A DNA stretch of 64,000 nucleotides from Azospirillum sp. B21 (GCF_008364825.1 NZ_VTTO01000021.1:1-64000), one strand, 5' to 3'. Positions 1 through 8,105 are shown, counted from the stretch's first letter. Notes: generated by a model from the letters alone, not told the origin. Program-made: numbers and translations.

Positions 1-233
1 CAGCCGTCGAAAACGGGATGGAAGACTGACGCTTCTATGTTGCGCTGGACTGACATTTTAGCTTTGCGCCTACACGGACAAAAAACACATAACTGTTCTT
101 ATGGAAACTTTAGCGTGACTGGGGCAGGGCTCAGGGTAATCCATGATCGAAAAATCGCGGGGTGCCTGCGCAGGGATCCTGCACTTACGGCGTATAATCC
201 CGTGACAGCAACCGGGAGCGGGCGGAAGACGGC

Positions 234-809
234 GTGGAGCCTACCGAGGAGACGGTGACGGACGAGGCCCTGATGGCGAGCGCCGCGGCCGGCGACCGGA
301 AAGCGTTTGGAACGCTCACGCGCCGACATCTGCGCCGCAGCATCGCCTTGGCCCAGCGGGTGGTCGGGAACGCTGCCGACGCCGAGGAGGTCGCGCAGGA
401 CGCCTTCCTGCAGATCTGGGCCAACGCCGACCGCTGGCGCGGCGACGGAACCCGCTTCACGACCTGGCTGTACAGGATCGTGGTGAACCGCGCCATCGAC
501 TACAAACGGCGGCGCAGCTTCGCTCCGCTCGACGATGCCGGCGAGATCGCCGATCCGGCCTGGAGCGCCGAAACGGTGATCGACGGCATCAGGATCGGTG
601 CTGCTGTGGACGCCGCCATCGCGGCGCTGCCCGAACGCCAACGGGCGGCGCTCAGTCTCTGCTACCATGAGGAGATGACGTGCGCTGAGGCTTCGGAAAT
701 ATTGCAGGTGTCTGTTTCGGCCATGGAAAGTCTGCTGGTCCGGGCACGCCGTGTGGTGCGGGCCCGGCTTCAACCCCTGATCCGTCAGAAGGACGGTGCA
801 CGGTCATGA
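234..809 (+). CDS. ECF-type RNA polymerase sigma factor
   Basis: A 191-residue sigma-70 family protein with the two-domain ECF layout. Region 2 is seen in VVGNAADAEEVAQDAFLQIW and FTTWLYRIVVNRAIDYKRRR, and region 4 in ALPERQRAALSLCYHEEMT followed by a helix-turn-helix ending in SLLVRARRVVRARL. It would direct RNA polymerase to a small stress or envelope regulon. The start is a GTG; no clearly better ATG lies near. A TATAAT hexamer at 193-198 is a possible -10, but no good -35 pairs with it. The stop overlaps the start of the next gene by four bases, so the pair is translationally coupled, as is usual for a sigma factor and its anti-sigma factor. The family assignment is firm; the signal it answers is unknown. 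Confidence 0.9.
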   Translation: MEPTEETVTDEALMASAAAGDRKAFGTLTRRHLRRSIALAQRVVGNAADAEEVAQDAFLQIWANADRWRGDGTRFTTWLYRIVVNRAIDYKRRRSFAPLDDAGEIADPAWSAETVIDGIRIGAAVDAAIAALPERQRAALSLCYHEEMTCAEASEILQVSVSAMESLLVRARRVVRARLQPLIRQKDGARS

Positions 810-1231
810 CGCTCAAAGAGTTCAATCGCTATGCCGCGGCCTATGGCGCCGTTCTGGACCGGTGGCCGCGCTCCGTCCGGGTGGATGCGCTGACCCTTCT
901 GGACGACAGCGCCGAGGCCCGCAACCTGCTGGCCGATGCCGCCGTCACCGACACGTTGCTGGATGCCGCATCGACCCCGCTGGTCTCTTCCAGGCGGGAG
1001 GCGCAGGTCTATGCCCGCATTGCCGACTGTCTGGCCCAGCGGGTCGTTCCCGAATTCGTGCCGTGGTTCCTGTCGCGACCGCCCTTCCGCCCTGCCCCGC
1101 TCGCCGGATTCCTGGCCGGCATGGCAGTGGTCGGATTCCTCAGCTACAGCCAGGGTCTTATCACCTTCGAAAAGACGAGCACGCCCAGCCTGTCGGGCGT
1201 GATGATCGTCAGCTATCTGGGAGACGTGTGA
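806..1231 (+). CDS. Probable membrane anti-sigma factor
   Basis: A 141-residue protein with a hydrophilic N-terminal part (about residues 1-95, with a RWPRSVRVDA segment) and a single hydrophobic segment near residues 98-115 (APLAGFLAGMAVVGFLSYS). Its start overlaps the sigma-factor stop (ATGA) and its stop overlaps the next start (TGATG). Position and topology, a cytoplasmic domain plus one membrane span directly after an ECF sigma gene, indicate an anti-sigma factor. No zinc-binding HxxxCxxC motif is visible, so it is not the classical ZAS type. The function is inferred from context rather than from a recognised domain. Confidence 0.65.
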   Translation: MTLKEFNRYAAAYGAVLDRWPRSVRVDALTLLDDSAEARNLLADAAVTDTLLDAASTPLVSSRREAQVYARIADCLAQRVVPEFVPWFLSRPPFRPAPLAGFLAGMAVVGFLSYSQGLITFEKTSTPSLSGVMIVSYLGDV

Positions 1232-1674
1232 TGACGCCGTCCATCCGGCGCCGTTGGCCCTGGTTCCTTCTGGTCGGGTCTCTTGCGCTGAACATGCTGG
1301 CAGGTGGCTTCATCGTCGCCCACGCCTTCCGGCCGCCCCCGCCGCCGCCCGGACCGGAGCACAAGCTGGAACGGCTGGTCGATGAGGTGTCGGACCGCCT
1401 GTCGCCGGCCGATGCGGCGATCCTGCGCAAGGCGCTCGACGATGCGCGTCCGCTGTTCGTCCGCATCCGCGTCGGCCGCGAGGAATTCGCGCCGCGCCTG
1501 CGCACCGAACTGATGGCGGAACCCTTCGATCCGGAGCGCCTGAAAGCGCTGTTCGAGAGCATCCACGCCAACGACGCCGCACTTCGGAGTGAGTTCGAGG
1601 CACGCGTCGCCGACACCCTGTCACGCTTGTCCCCGGAAGGCCGCCTGCGTCTCGCTGAAAGCCGCCTTCCCTGA
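1231..1674 (+). CDS. Periplasmic heavy-metal sensor-like protein (CpxP/Spy/RsnX type)
   Basis: A 147-residue protein with an N-terminal signal anchor (WPWFLLVGSLALNMLAGGFIVAHAF, about residues 9-33), a proline run, then an amphipathic helical domain (LERLVDEVSDRLSPADAAILRKAL and onward). This is the layout of the short periplasmic helical sensors often found as the third gene of ECF/anti-sigma operons. I chose the ATG at 1231 because the preceding stop overlaps it (TGATG), which makes a coupled three-gene operon. It may modulate the anti-sigma factor in response to envelope or metal stress; that role is inferred from family and position. A strong terminator follows about 40 bases after the stop. 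Confidence 0.7.
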   Translation: MTPSIRRRWPWFLLVGSLALNMLAGGFIVAHAFRPPPPPPGPEHKLERLVDEVSDRLSPADAAILRKALDDARPLFVRIRVGREEFAPRLRTELMAEPFDPERLKALFESIHANDAALRSEFEARVADTLSRLSPEGRLRLAESRLP

Positions 1675-1715
1675 TCCTTTCGGTTTCCGACCGGCGGCAG
1701 ACACTTCCGGGGTAA

Positions 1716-1750
1716 GGCCGGGGCGGCATGTCCGTTCCGGCCCTTTTTTT
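1716..1750 (+). terminator. Rho-independent terminator of the sigma-factor operon
   Basis: An 11-base-pair stem, GGCCGGGGCGG (1716-1726) with CCGTTCCGGCC (1732-1742), includes two G-U wobbles. The loop is five bases, and a run of seven T follows at 1744-1750. It lies just past the third gene of the operon. Confidence 0.85.
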
Positions 1751-2076
1751 GCCAGCGAGGTCCGGTCGCGGCATCCCGTCGGACAAAAAGAAAGAGCGGC
1801 CCCGCGCTATCGCCGCCGGGCCGCCCGTAAGTTTGGTTCGGGAGGAAACGCAACCAAGTTGCAAGCAGAGGTATATGGCCGATATGGTTAACGACGGGTG
1901 AAGGGATGCGGAAAATAGGCCCTTACCACCTTTTTGCGAAATGCAGCATCGAATAGCTCCGCTTCAGCTTTGCTCCATCCGGCTTTCTGCCGAAAGGGCG
2001 GGGTGGCGCCGCCCTACCCCGACGCGCTATGACAGACGCCCTTTCATGTCGTCACCAGTCCGCAGGACCCTGCCTC
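1751..2076. other. Non-coding gap before tex
   Basis: No convincing gene is visible. A seven-base-pair stem (GCGGCCC at 1796-1802 with GGGCCGC at 1818-1824) is preceded on the plus strand by an A-rich stretch, so on the minus strand it would resemble a terminator, but no minus-strand gene feeds it. The inverted repeat TTGGTT/AACCAA lies near 1833-1857. The rest presumably holds the tex promoter and leader; I cannot pick a promoter with confidence. Confidence 0.4.
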
Positions 2077-4437
2077 ATGCTGTCCATCAGCCAGCGCATC
2101 GCCGACGAATTGTCGGTCCGCGAGTCCCAGGTCGCTTCCGCCATAGCCATGCTCGACGAGGGATCGACCGTTCCCTTCATCGCGCGCTACCGCAAGGAGG
2201 CGACCGGCGGCCTGGACGACACCCAGCTCCGCACCCTGGAAGAGCGGCTGGGCTACCTGCGGGAGCTGGAGGACCGCCGCGCCAGCATCCTGTCGACCAT
2301 CCAGGAACAGGGCAAGCTGACGCCCGAACTGGAACGCCAGATCAAGCAGGCGGACACCAAGACCCGGCTGGAGGACCTCTACCTCCCCTACAAGCAGAAG
2401 CGCCGCACCAAGGCGCAGATCGCCCGCGAAGCCGGGCTGGAGCCGCTGGCCGACGCGCTGCTGGCCGAGCCCAGGAAGCAGCCGGAGGCAGAGGCCACCG
2501 CCTTCGTCGATGCCGGGAAGGGCGTCGCCGACGTCAAGGCGGCGCTGGACGGCGCTCGCCACATCCTGGTCGAACGCTTCGGCGAGGATGCCGAACTGGT
2601 CGGCCGCCTGCGCACCGCCATGGCGGAGAAGGGCGTCGTCACCTCCAAGGTGATCGAGGAGAAGAAGGCCGAGGGTGCCAAGTTCTCCGACTATTTCGAC
2701 TTCTCGGAAAACTGGTCGAAGCTGCCGTCGCACCGGGCGCTCGCCCTGTTCCGCGGCCGGGCGCAGGGGGTGCTCGACATCCGCCTGGATCTGCCGGTCG
2801 AAGAGGGCCAGCCGCACCCGGCGGAGGGCGCCATCGCCGTCCACACCGGCATCCGCGACCAGGGGCGCCCGGCCGACAAATGGCTGTCCGACGTGGTGCG
2901 CTGGACCTGGAAGCTGAAGATCGGCCCGCACATCGAAACCGACCTGATGGGCGCCTTGCGCGAACGGGCGGAGGACGAGGCGATCCGAGTCTTCGCCCGC
3001 AACCTGCACGATCTGCTGCTGGCCGCCCCGGCCGGCCAGCGCGCCACCATCGGGCTCGATCCCGGCATCCGCACCGGCGTGAAGGTCGCGGTCGTCGATT
3101 CCACCGGCAAGCTGGTGGAGACGACGACGATCTACCCGCACCCGCCGCGCAACGACTGGGACGGCTCCATCGCCGTCCTGGCCGCGCTGGCGGCGCGGCA
3201 CAAGGTGGAACTGATCTCCATCGGCAACGGCACCGCCTCGCGCGAGACCGACAAGCTGGCGGCCGACCTGATGAAGCGCCATCCCGAGCTGTCCCTGACC
3301 AAGCTGGTGGTCAGCGAGGCCGGCGCGTCGGTCTATTCGGCCTCCGAGACCGCGGCGCACGAGTTCCCCGGCCTGGACGTCAGCCTGCGCGGCGCCGTTT
3401 CCATCGCCCGGCGCCTGCAGGATCCACTGGCCGAGCTGGTGAAGATTGAGCCGAAATCCATCGGCGTCGGTCAGTACCAGCATGACGTCGCCGGCGGCAA
3501 GCTGGCGCGCTCGCTGGATGCGGTGGTCGAGGATTGCGTGAACGCGGTCGGCGTCGATCTCAACACCGCCTCCATCCCGCTGCTGACCCGCGTGTCCGGC
3601 CTGAACGAGACCATCGCCCGCAATATCGTCGAGCATCGCGACCGCAACGGCGCCTTCCGTTCGCGCAAGCAGCTGCTCGACGTGGCGCGGCTGGGGCCGA
3701 AGACCTTCGAACAGGCCGCCGGCTTCCTGCGCATCCGCGACGGCGAGAATCCGCTCGACGGCTCGGCGGTCCACCCGGAAGCCTATCCGGTGGTCCAGCG
3801 CATCGTGAAGACCACTGGGCGCGATCTCGGCAGCGTCATCGGCGACGCCCGCTTCCTGCGCGGGCTGAATGCGGAGGAGTTCACCGACGAACGCTTCGGC
3901 GTTCCGACGGTGGAGGACATCATCAAGGAGCTGGAGAAGCCCGGCCGCGACCCGCGCCCGGAGTTCAAGACCGCCACCTTCAAGGAGGGCGTGGAGGAGC
4001 TGAAGCATCTCCAGCCCGGCATGATGCTGGAGGGCGTCGTCACCAACGTCACCGCCTTCGGCGCCTTCGTCGACATCGGCGTCCACCAGGACGGGTTGGT
4101 GCATATCTCGCAGCTGGCCAACAGCTTCGTGAAGGATCCCCACACGGTGGTGAAGGCCGGCGATGTGGTGAAGGTGAAGGTGCTGGAGGTCGACATCCCC
4201 CGCAAGCGCATCGCCCTGACCATGCGCATGGGCGAGGAAGCCCCGCGCCCGGCCCGCCGGGAGGAGCGCCGTGAGGAACGGGGACCGGCGCGTCCGCAGC
4301 AGGGGGCGCCGCAGCAGGACCGTCGTCCGGCGGCGCCCGCGCCGAAGGTGGCGGCGAAGCCGGCAAAGGCGCCGGAGCCGGTCAACAGCGCCTTCGCCGA
4401 GGCATTCGCCAGGGCGCAGTCGGGCAAGAAGAAGTAA
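2077..4437 (+). CDS. tex: Tex, RNA-binding transcription accessory protein
   Basis: A 786-residue protein with the full Tex architecture. The N-terminal helical Tex region begins MLSISQRIADELSVRESQVASAI and runs through PFIARYRKEATGGLDD. A YqgF/RNase H-like central domain follows (TIGLDPGIRTGVKVAVVDSTGKLV), then helix-hairpin-helix segments (ASIPLLTRVSGLNETIARNIVEHRD) and an S1 RNA-binding domain from about residue 647 (GMMLEGVVTNVTAFGAFVDIGV). The last 65 or so residues are an Arg/Ala/Pro-rich tail. It is a cytoplasmic nucleic-acid-binding factor linked to transcription and RNA turnover. I chose the ATG at 2077 because it begins the conserved N-terminus; an upstream in-frame ATG at 2029 adds 16 unconserved residues. 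The gene is monocistronic and convergent with the LysE-type gene. Confidence 0.93.
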   Translation: MLSISQRIADELSVRESQVASAIAMLDEGSTVPFIARYRKEATGGLDDTQLRTLEERLGYLRELEDRRASILSTIQEQGKLTPELERQIKQADTKTRLEDLYLPYKQKRRTKAQIAREAGLEPLADALLAEPRKQPEAEATAFVDAGKGVADVKAALDGARHILVERFGEDAELVGRLRTAMAEKGVVTSKVIEEKKAEGAKFSDYFDFSENWSKLPSHRALALFRGRAQGVLDIRLDLPVEEGQPHPAEGAIAVHTGIRDQGRPADKWLSDVVRWTWKLKIGPHIETDLMGALRERAEDEAIRVFARNLHDLLLAAPAGQRATIGLDPGIRTGVKVAVVDSTGKLVETTTIYPHPPRNDWDGSIAVLAALAARHKVELISIGNGTASRETDKLAADLMKRHPELSLTKLVVSEAGASVYSASETAAHEFPGLDVSLRGAVSIARRLQDPLAELVKIEPKSIGVGQYQHDVAGGKLARSLDAVVEDCVNAVGVDLNTASIPLLTRVSGLNETIARNIVEHRDRNGAFRSRKQLLDVARLGPKTFEQAAGFLRIRDGENPLDGSAVHPEAYPVVQRIVKTTGRDLGSVIGDARFLRGLNAEEFTDERFGVPTVEDIIKELEKPGRDPRPEFKTATFKEGVEELKHLQPGMMLEGVVTNVTAFGAFVDIGVHQDGLVHISQLANSFVKDPHTVVKAGDVVKVKVLEVDIPRKRIALTMRMGEEAPRPARREERREERGPARPQQGAPQQDRRPAAPAPKVAAKPAKAPEPVNSAFAEAFARAQSGKKK

Positions 4438-4459
4438 GGGTTAGGGAGCGGATGCCCCC

Positions 4460-4540
4460 TCCCTCCCCCGTCTTCGACGGGAGAGGGTAAGTATGCGATG
4501 CGGCGGCAGTCCCCTCTCCCACCGAAGGTGGGGGAGGGTT
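4460..4540. repeat. REP-like palindromic repeat, copy 1
   Basis: Two GC-rich palindromes lie between the convergent tex and LysE genes. The first is centred on GTCTTCGAC (about 4467-4488), the second on CACCGAAGGTG (4512-4540). The second, 29 bases long, is identical to the reverse complement of 37352-37380, and a shorter relative lies at 58640-58662. This is a dispersed intergenic repeat family; as it lies between convergent genes it may also terminate transcription from both sides. Confidence 0.75.
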
Positions 4541-5174
4541 AGGGAGGGGGCAGAGCGTCCGACATCAGGCGGACGCCCAGTCCGCCGATGGCCGCGGCGG
4601 CAACCCGGTCGACCCAGCGTTTGGACCGCAGGTAGGCGGCGCGCGGCCGGCCGGCGGAAAATGCCGCGGCGACGATCGCGTACCAGCCGGCCTCGATAAG
4701 AAAGACTGCCGGCGGCAGGAAGACGAATAGCCAAAGCGGCGGTTCGGCCGGCATCAGCGCGGCAAAGATGCTGCCGTAAACCAGTGCTGTCTTCGGGTTG
4801 CTCAGTTGCGTCAGCAGACCGAACAGCAGCGGCCGCAACAATCCGGCGGGCGCGGTCTTTCCCTCGTCCGCCACCACGAGAGCCTCGGCCGCGCCGCGCC
4901 AGATGCGATACGCGAGATAGAGCAGATAGGCGCCGCCCGCCAGCTTCAGGACCGCGTAGAGCCAGCCGACCTGCGACAGCAGCGCATGCAGCCCCAGCAG
5001 GGCCAGGGACGCGAAGAACACCCCGCCGATCCCCATACCGAGCGCGGTGGCCAAGCCGGCCCGGCGGGATACGGCGATGGAGGTGCGGGCGACCAGCACG
5101 AAGCTAGGCCCCGGGCTGGCTGCACCGACCGCTATGGCCCCGGCGATTCTGACGAAGGCAAGTACGGGATCCAT
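4539..5174 (-). CDS. LysE/RhtB-family amino-acid exporter
   Basis: A 211-residue inner-membrane protein with about six hydrophobic segments. It carries the family's N-terminal signature GAASPGPSFVLVARTSIAVSRRAG with the invariant PGP, and the second-half LSNPKTALVYGSIF motif. Family members export amino acids such as lysine, threonine or homoserine lactone; the substrate cannot be read from the sequence. I chose the start at 5174 because AAGGGGAG lies about six bases upstream and the longer upstream frame lacks conserved sequence. It stands alone; the stop codon lies inside the end of the REP-like repeat, so the repeat forms the 3' flank. Confidence 0.88.
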   Translation of the reverse strand: MDPVLAFVRIAGAIAVGAASPGPSFVLVARTSIAVSRRAGLATALGMGIGGVFFASLALLGLHALLSQVGWLYAVLKLAGGAYLLYLAYRIWRGAAEALVVADEGKTAPAGLLRPLLFGLLTQLSNPKTALVYGSIFAALMPAEPPLWLFVFLPPAVFLIEAGWYAIVAAAFSAGRPRAAYLRSKRWVDRVAAAAIGGLGVRLMSDALPPP

Positions 5175-5240
5175 GATCGCTCCCCTTCCGCTTGAAAGTG
5201 GAGACAATAGCACAACCGCAGGCGCGCACGAACGCTCGAC

Positions 5241-5277
5241 AAAAAAGTCCCCTCGTCCGCGGGGGGAACGAGGGGAC
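5241..5277 (-). terminator. Terminator of the phage-type recombination operon
   Basis: On the minus strand GTCCCCTCG pairs with CGAGGGGAC (9 bp, outer limits 5247 and 5277) and is followed by six T (5246-5241 on the plus strand read as A). It lies 30 bases past the stop of the last gene of the minus-strand block and so marks the end of that transcript. Confidence 0.85.
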
Positions 5278-5308
5278 AAAGGCCGATGGCTTGGCCGTTA
5301 CGGGGATG

Positions 5309-5569
5309 TCATTCGGCGGCCATCAGCACCGGAGCCTCGTCGCGCACCCGGTTCAATGCCACATAGCGGTCCAGCGCGTCGAGGCATTCGCTGAGGGCTC
5401 CGGAACCGACCGCGCGGCAGTCCTCGAAGGCGTGCGGCTCGGGGCGGAACCAATGGGTGATGTAGCATTCCTCGCGCCCGTCCAGGCTGAGGGTGAGGGC
5501 GAAGCGGCCCTCACGCCCGATGCGGGCTTGAGCGGCGCGCAGACGCGCCTGGACCTCTTCTATCGTCAT
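5309..5569 (-). CDS. Small protein of unknown function in the recombination operon
   Basis: An 86-residue soluble protein, starting MTIEEVQARLRAAQARIG and containing ECYITHWFRPEPHAFEDC. I do not recognise a family. A well-spaced AAGGA precedes the ATG, the upstream gene ends 33 bases before, and the operon terminator follows, so it is the last gene of the block. An N-terminal helix and a beta-rich middle are suggested by the residue pattern. Because it travels with an exonuclease and an annealing protein it may be an accessory factor of that pair or a neutral phage passenger; nothing in the sequence decides this. Confidence 0.7.
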   Translation of the reverse strand: MTIEEVQARLRAAQARIGREGRFALTLSLDGREECYITHWFRPEPHAFEDCRAVGSGALSECLDALDRYVALNRVRDEAPVLMAAE

Positions 5570-5602
5570 GGGATGATATCCTTCCCTTGATGCCGCCTGC
5601 GG

Positions 5603-5932
5603 TCAGGCGGCGTGAGCGAACTTGTCGTCTTCCGAATCCGAGTCTTCCAACCGGCGAGCCCAGTCGATGTCACGCGCCAGAGAGTCGACGAGCACGCGGG
5701 CCGCCCCTGCTGTTTCCGCCGGGCTGTCGGACCGCAACAGTCCCGACAGCCGAATCGCCAGCGTTTCGGCCTCCGCCTCCACCCAGCGGGCGTAGTGGCG
5801 GCGGCGCTGATCGCGGTTCCAGTACCAGCGCGGCAGCTGGGCGTTGGCGCGTTCGAACTCACCTTCCCAGGCGCTCATGCGGAACAGTCCGCTGGGCGAC
5901 CAGTCGCCGGTGTTATGAGTCGTCTGGGTCAT
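5603..5932 (-). CDS. Small acidic protein of unknown function in the recombination operon
   Basis: A 109-residue protein rich in Trp, Arg and Glu (GLFRMSAWEGEFERANAQL, PRWYWNRDQRRRHYARWVEAEAETLA) with an acidic tail (EDSDSEDDKFAHAA). It appears mostly helical. No family is recognised. It starts nine bases after the annealing-protein stop, so it is co-transcribed with it. The charged helical composition would suit a DNA-mimic or protein-binding partner, but this is speculation; phage recombination operons often carry small modulators at this place. Confidence 0.65.
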   Translation of the reverse strand: MTQTTHNTGDWSPSGLFRMSAWEGEFERANAQLPRWYWNRDQRRRHYARWVEAEAETLAIRLSGLLRSDSPAETAGAARVLVDSLARDIDWARRLEDSDSEDDKFAHAA

Positions 5933-5941
5933 GGCGTTCCG

Positions 5942-6826
5942 TCAGGCGGCTTCCCGCCCGTCCTCTTCCTCGCGCTTCAGAATCTCGGCCTTCTTCTGGG
6001 CGAACAGGCCGGTGATGCGGTGCTGGGCGGCGCGGTCCACAGTACCGATCTCCCGCAGGCGGGTGCCGACGCCGGACCGCCAGACCTCTTCCAGGTCGTC
6101 CAGGTCCAGGCAAGCGCCCAGGCGGCGCTTCACCTCCGCCTCGAAAGCCTCGACGGCGGCGGGCTGCAGGTCCGGGTTGGACTTGGCGGCATAGAAGGCC
6201 TCCGACTCCTCCCGATACTTGCTGTCGTCGAACTGACCCATGTAGACGTCGGCGGCCAGACCCAGTTGCAGCAGGCATTTGCCGACCGCGTCGGTCATCG
6301 ACATCTTGAAGCACTCGTCGTCCGGCATCTCCATGCCGTTGCGGCGGCGGACCATCTCGGTCCCGCCCCACTGCGGACCGGTGAAGCACTTCTCCCTGGT
6401 TTCCGGGTCGATGTACCAGACGCGGGCGCAGATGAAGATCATCCGTTCCGCGATGGTCCAGTCCACCTGCTCGTAGCCCCAGCCCTTGCCGATCGGACCG
6501 AACACCTCCGTCATCATCTGGAAGCGCCAGGTCGGGTCGATCTGCGTGCCGCGGAAGCCGCCGGAGCGGGTGAAGGGCTTGGTCGCCTTCGGGTCGGTGC
6601 GCTTCAGCCGGTTCCACAGGAACATGGTGTCGATGCGCTGCGGTTCCGCCGCCCGGCTGCCGCCGGCGGACCCCTTGGACCCTTGCGAGCCACGGCTGCC
6701 GCCGGCCTTCGCTTCGACCGGAGCGGTCTCCGTCACGTTGGACTCGGTTGCGCCGGATTCTGCCACGCTGGATTCGGCGGATTCAGTGTCGGCGATGACG
6801 TGGTCGGTCTTGCTCATGCGTCCCAT
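5942..6826 (-). CDS. Phage-type single-strand annealing protein (Rad52/Red superfamily-like)
   Basis: A 294-residue protein. The first 65 residues are a low-complexity Ser/Glu/Ala linker. The core reads TQIDPTWRFQMMTEVFGPIGKGWGY (about 94-118), a FICARVWYID strand, PQWGGTEMV, then MSMTDAVGKCLLQLGLAADVYMG and QFDDSKY (about 175-204). The 'TDA...LGLAADVYMGxxDDxKY' ending is typical of phage recombinases of the Rad52-like annealing group, which coat and pair single-stranded DNA. The gene overlaps the exonuclease stop; a start at 6817 would give a classic ATGA overlap, while 6826 has AAGGA upstream, so either is possible. Pairing with the exonuclease strongly supports the role; the exact subfamily needs a profile search. 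Confidence 0.75.
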   Translation of the reverse strand: MGRMSKTDHVIADTESAESSVAESGATESNVTETAPVEAKAGGSRGSQGSKGSAGGSRAAEPQRIDTMFLWNRLKRTDPKATKPFTRSGGFRGTQIDPTWRFQMMTEVFGPIGKGWGYEQVDWTIAERMIFICARVWYIDPETREKCFTGPQWGGTEMVRRRNGMEMPDDECFKMSMTDAVGKCLLQLGLAADVYMGQFDDSKYREESEAFYAAKSNPDLQPAAVEAFEAEVKRRLGACLDLDDLEEVWRSGVGTRLREIGTVDRAAQHRITGLFAQKKAEILKREEEDGREAA

Positions 6827-7788
6827 GATTTGGGTCCTTCTTGTCCAAACGTTTCGGCTCTCCCCTCACCCCAGCCGGCGGTCAGCACTGTTTCCAGGCT
6901 GAGTTCCACCGCGTTCGGGTCAGCGGAGGGGCTCCAGGATTGCGCGTCGGCCAGGGCCCGGCGCGGCGGCGCGCAATAGCGCAGGCTGAGCCGGCCTTCG
7001 CGGTCGCGCGCGAGATAGAGGCCACCGGACCGGCCGTCCGGCTGGTCAAAAGCGACGAAGGCGATGCGGGCGTCGTCGGGCATCAGCGCCTTCAGGGCGG
7101 CCTCATCCTCCTTCACCTCCAGTGCCGCCGCCCGGTTGGCGACCAGTCGGTCGGCCAGGGCCCGGAAGCGGTTGTGCCGGCCCATGTCGAAGACGCGGCC
7201 GTTCTCATAGGACGGCCCGTCCACCGGAAGCGGGTCCGACGGCTCGACGTCGTTGACGACGTGCCACCAGAAGGCTTCCAGCGTTTCCACCAGCCGTTCG
7301 ACATCGTCGGGCCGGCGCTCCACCGTCACCAGGCTGTGGCCGGTCGGGCGGAGGATCGACAGCAGCGCGCGGTCCAGCCCGACCACCTCCAACTGATGCT
7401 GTATCTGCCAGTGGTAGCGGCGGGCGAGGTCGGCATCGCTCTGGAAGCCGCTGTTGAACTTTGCCTCCACGATGGTGTCGAGCGCCCCACCCGCCTCGCT
7501 GCCGGTCAGGAAGTCGGGGTGTGCCACCATCCAGTCATGATCGGCATGGCGGTAGGTGTCGGGTGCGGCCACGCAGGGAATCCCGGTGGTATGGGCGACG
7601 AAGCGAGGGTGCAGATGTTCGGTCGCGATGCCGATCTGCACGGCGGCGATGAGGTCGAGGTTGTCGGGCTCGACCCGGCCGGTCTTCTCGCGCCACAGCG
7701 ACAGCCAGTCGCCGGCCATCACGCGCGTGGCGTCCGACGAGCCGATCCGCCCCGCCCGCAATTCCCGCTGTGCCTGAGTGATCGCCAT
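6814..7788 (-). CDS. YqaJ/lambda-exonuclease-like viral recombinase nuclease
   Basis: A 324-residue protein with the ordered motifs of the PD-(D/E)XK exonuclease family used by phages: RIGSSDATRVM (about 14-24), a Glu in GIATEHLHPRFV (57), Asp in HPDFL (92), the catalytic pair in VEAKF (Glu108, Lys110), and YHWQIQHQLEVVG (about 125-137). Such enzymes digest one strand of a linear duplex to feed an annealing protein. The ATG at 7788 was chosen for a GGGG stretch about seven bases upstream and because the conserved domain begins at once. The stop overlaps the annealing-protein start. The family's usual length is 200-300 residues, so this one has a C-terminal extension with an acidic end (SLETVLTAGWGEG...). 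Confidence 0.85.
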   Translation of the reverse strand: MAITQAQRELRAGRIGSSDATRVMAGDWLSLWREKTGRVEPDNLDLIAAVQIGIATEHLHPRFVAHTTGIPCVAAPDTYRHADHDWMVAHPDFLTGSEAGGALDTIVEAKFNSGFQSDADLARRYHWQIQHQLEVVGLDRALLSILRPTGHSLVTVERRPDDVERLVETLEAFWWHVVNDVEPSDPLPVDGPSYENGRVFDMGRHNRFRALADRLVANRAAALEVKEDEAALKALMPDDARIAFVAFDQPDGRSGGLYLARDREGRLSLRYCAPPRRALADAQSWSPSADPNAVELSLETVLTAGWGEGRAETFGQEGPKSWDA

Positions 7789-7855
7789 GCTGCCCCGACA
7801 TCCCCGGTTCCGGCCCTGACGGGCTGCCATTCCGGCTTCGAAGCGTGACCGTTAC

Positions 7856-7867
7856 TGCGATATCGCA
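7856..7867. promoter_or_regulatory. Operator-like dyad O1 upstream of the exonuclease operon
   Basis: TGCGATATCGCA is a perfect 12-base palindrome; with its flanking C and G it extends to 14 bases (7855-7868). It lies about 70 bases before the exonuclease start. Relatives at 7909-7920 and 8842-8853 share the TGCGA-NN-TCGCA form, so it is a candidate binding site of the neighbouring CI-like repressor. Confidence 0.6.
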
Positions 7868-7908
7868 GCATCGTATTCGGACCGCCTTACCGGACCCTGA
7901 ATATGGAA

Positions 7909-7920
7909 TGCGAACACGCA
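7909..7920. promoter_or_regulatory. Operator-like dyad O2 upstream of the exonuclease operon
   Basis: TGCGAACACGCA matches the TGCGA-NN-TCGCA pattern with one arm mismatch. Its centre is 53 bases from that of the dyad at 7856-7867, close to five helical turns, so two repressor dimers could sit on one DNA face. Confidence 0.45.
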
Positions 7921-8105
7921 GCTTTCAAGAACAAAACGTGAACCTTTGACTTGGCCGTAGACCAGCCCAAAGTCCTGAAAACACGCTATATTTGGTGTCT
8001 TCTGGTGGGAGTCGTCACAAGACAAAACGGACGGAGTAGAGGCGCCCGTTTTTGCGAGTCGCGCGGGACTGGAACGCGCGCTGCGACTCGTGGTGCAGCG
8101 GAGAT

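Larger units (their letters stand above)
7789..8105. other. Regulatory gap between repressor and exonuclease
   Basis: No gene is visible. Besides the two operator-like dyads at 7856-7867 and 7909-7920 it holds an eight-base-pair inverted repeat (CGAGTCGC 8055-8062 with GCGACTCG 8083-8090) just past the repressor stop. No T-run follows it on the minus strand, so it is not a standard terminator. The gap presumably carries the minus-strand promoter of the recombination operon. Confidence 0.5.

Noticed and set aside
3..29. Short open end (AVENGMED, then TGA) at the left edge that could be the C-terminus of an upstream plus-strand gene
   Set aside because: Only eight codons are visible; nothing supports a family or even coding.
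99..773. Long minus-strand frame opposite the sigma factor
   Set aside because: No family motifs; it is the complementary shadow of the clear ECF gene in high-GC DNA.
1796..1824. Hairpin with an A-rich 5' side as a minus-strand terminator
   Set aside because: No minus-strand gene lies upstream within reach, so a function cannot be supported.
2044..4143. 699-codon minus-strand frame opposite tex
   Set aside because: Composition rich in His, Gln, Gly and Asp typical of an antisense shadow; tex is unmistakable on the plus strand.
8055..8090. Inverted repeat past the repressor stop as an attachment site or terminator
   Set aside because: No second copy is found for an attachment pair, and no T-run follows on the gene's strand.
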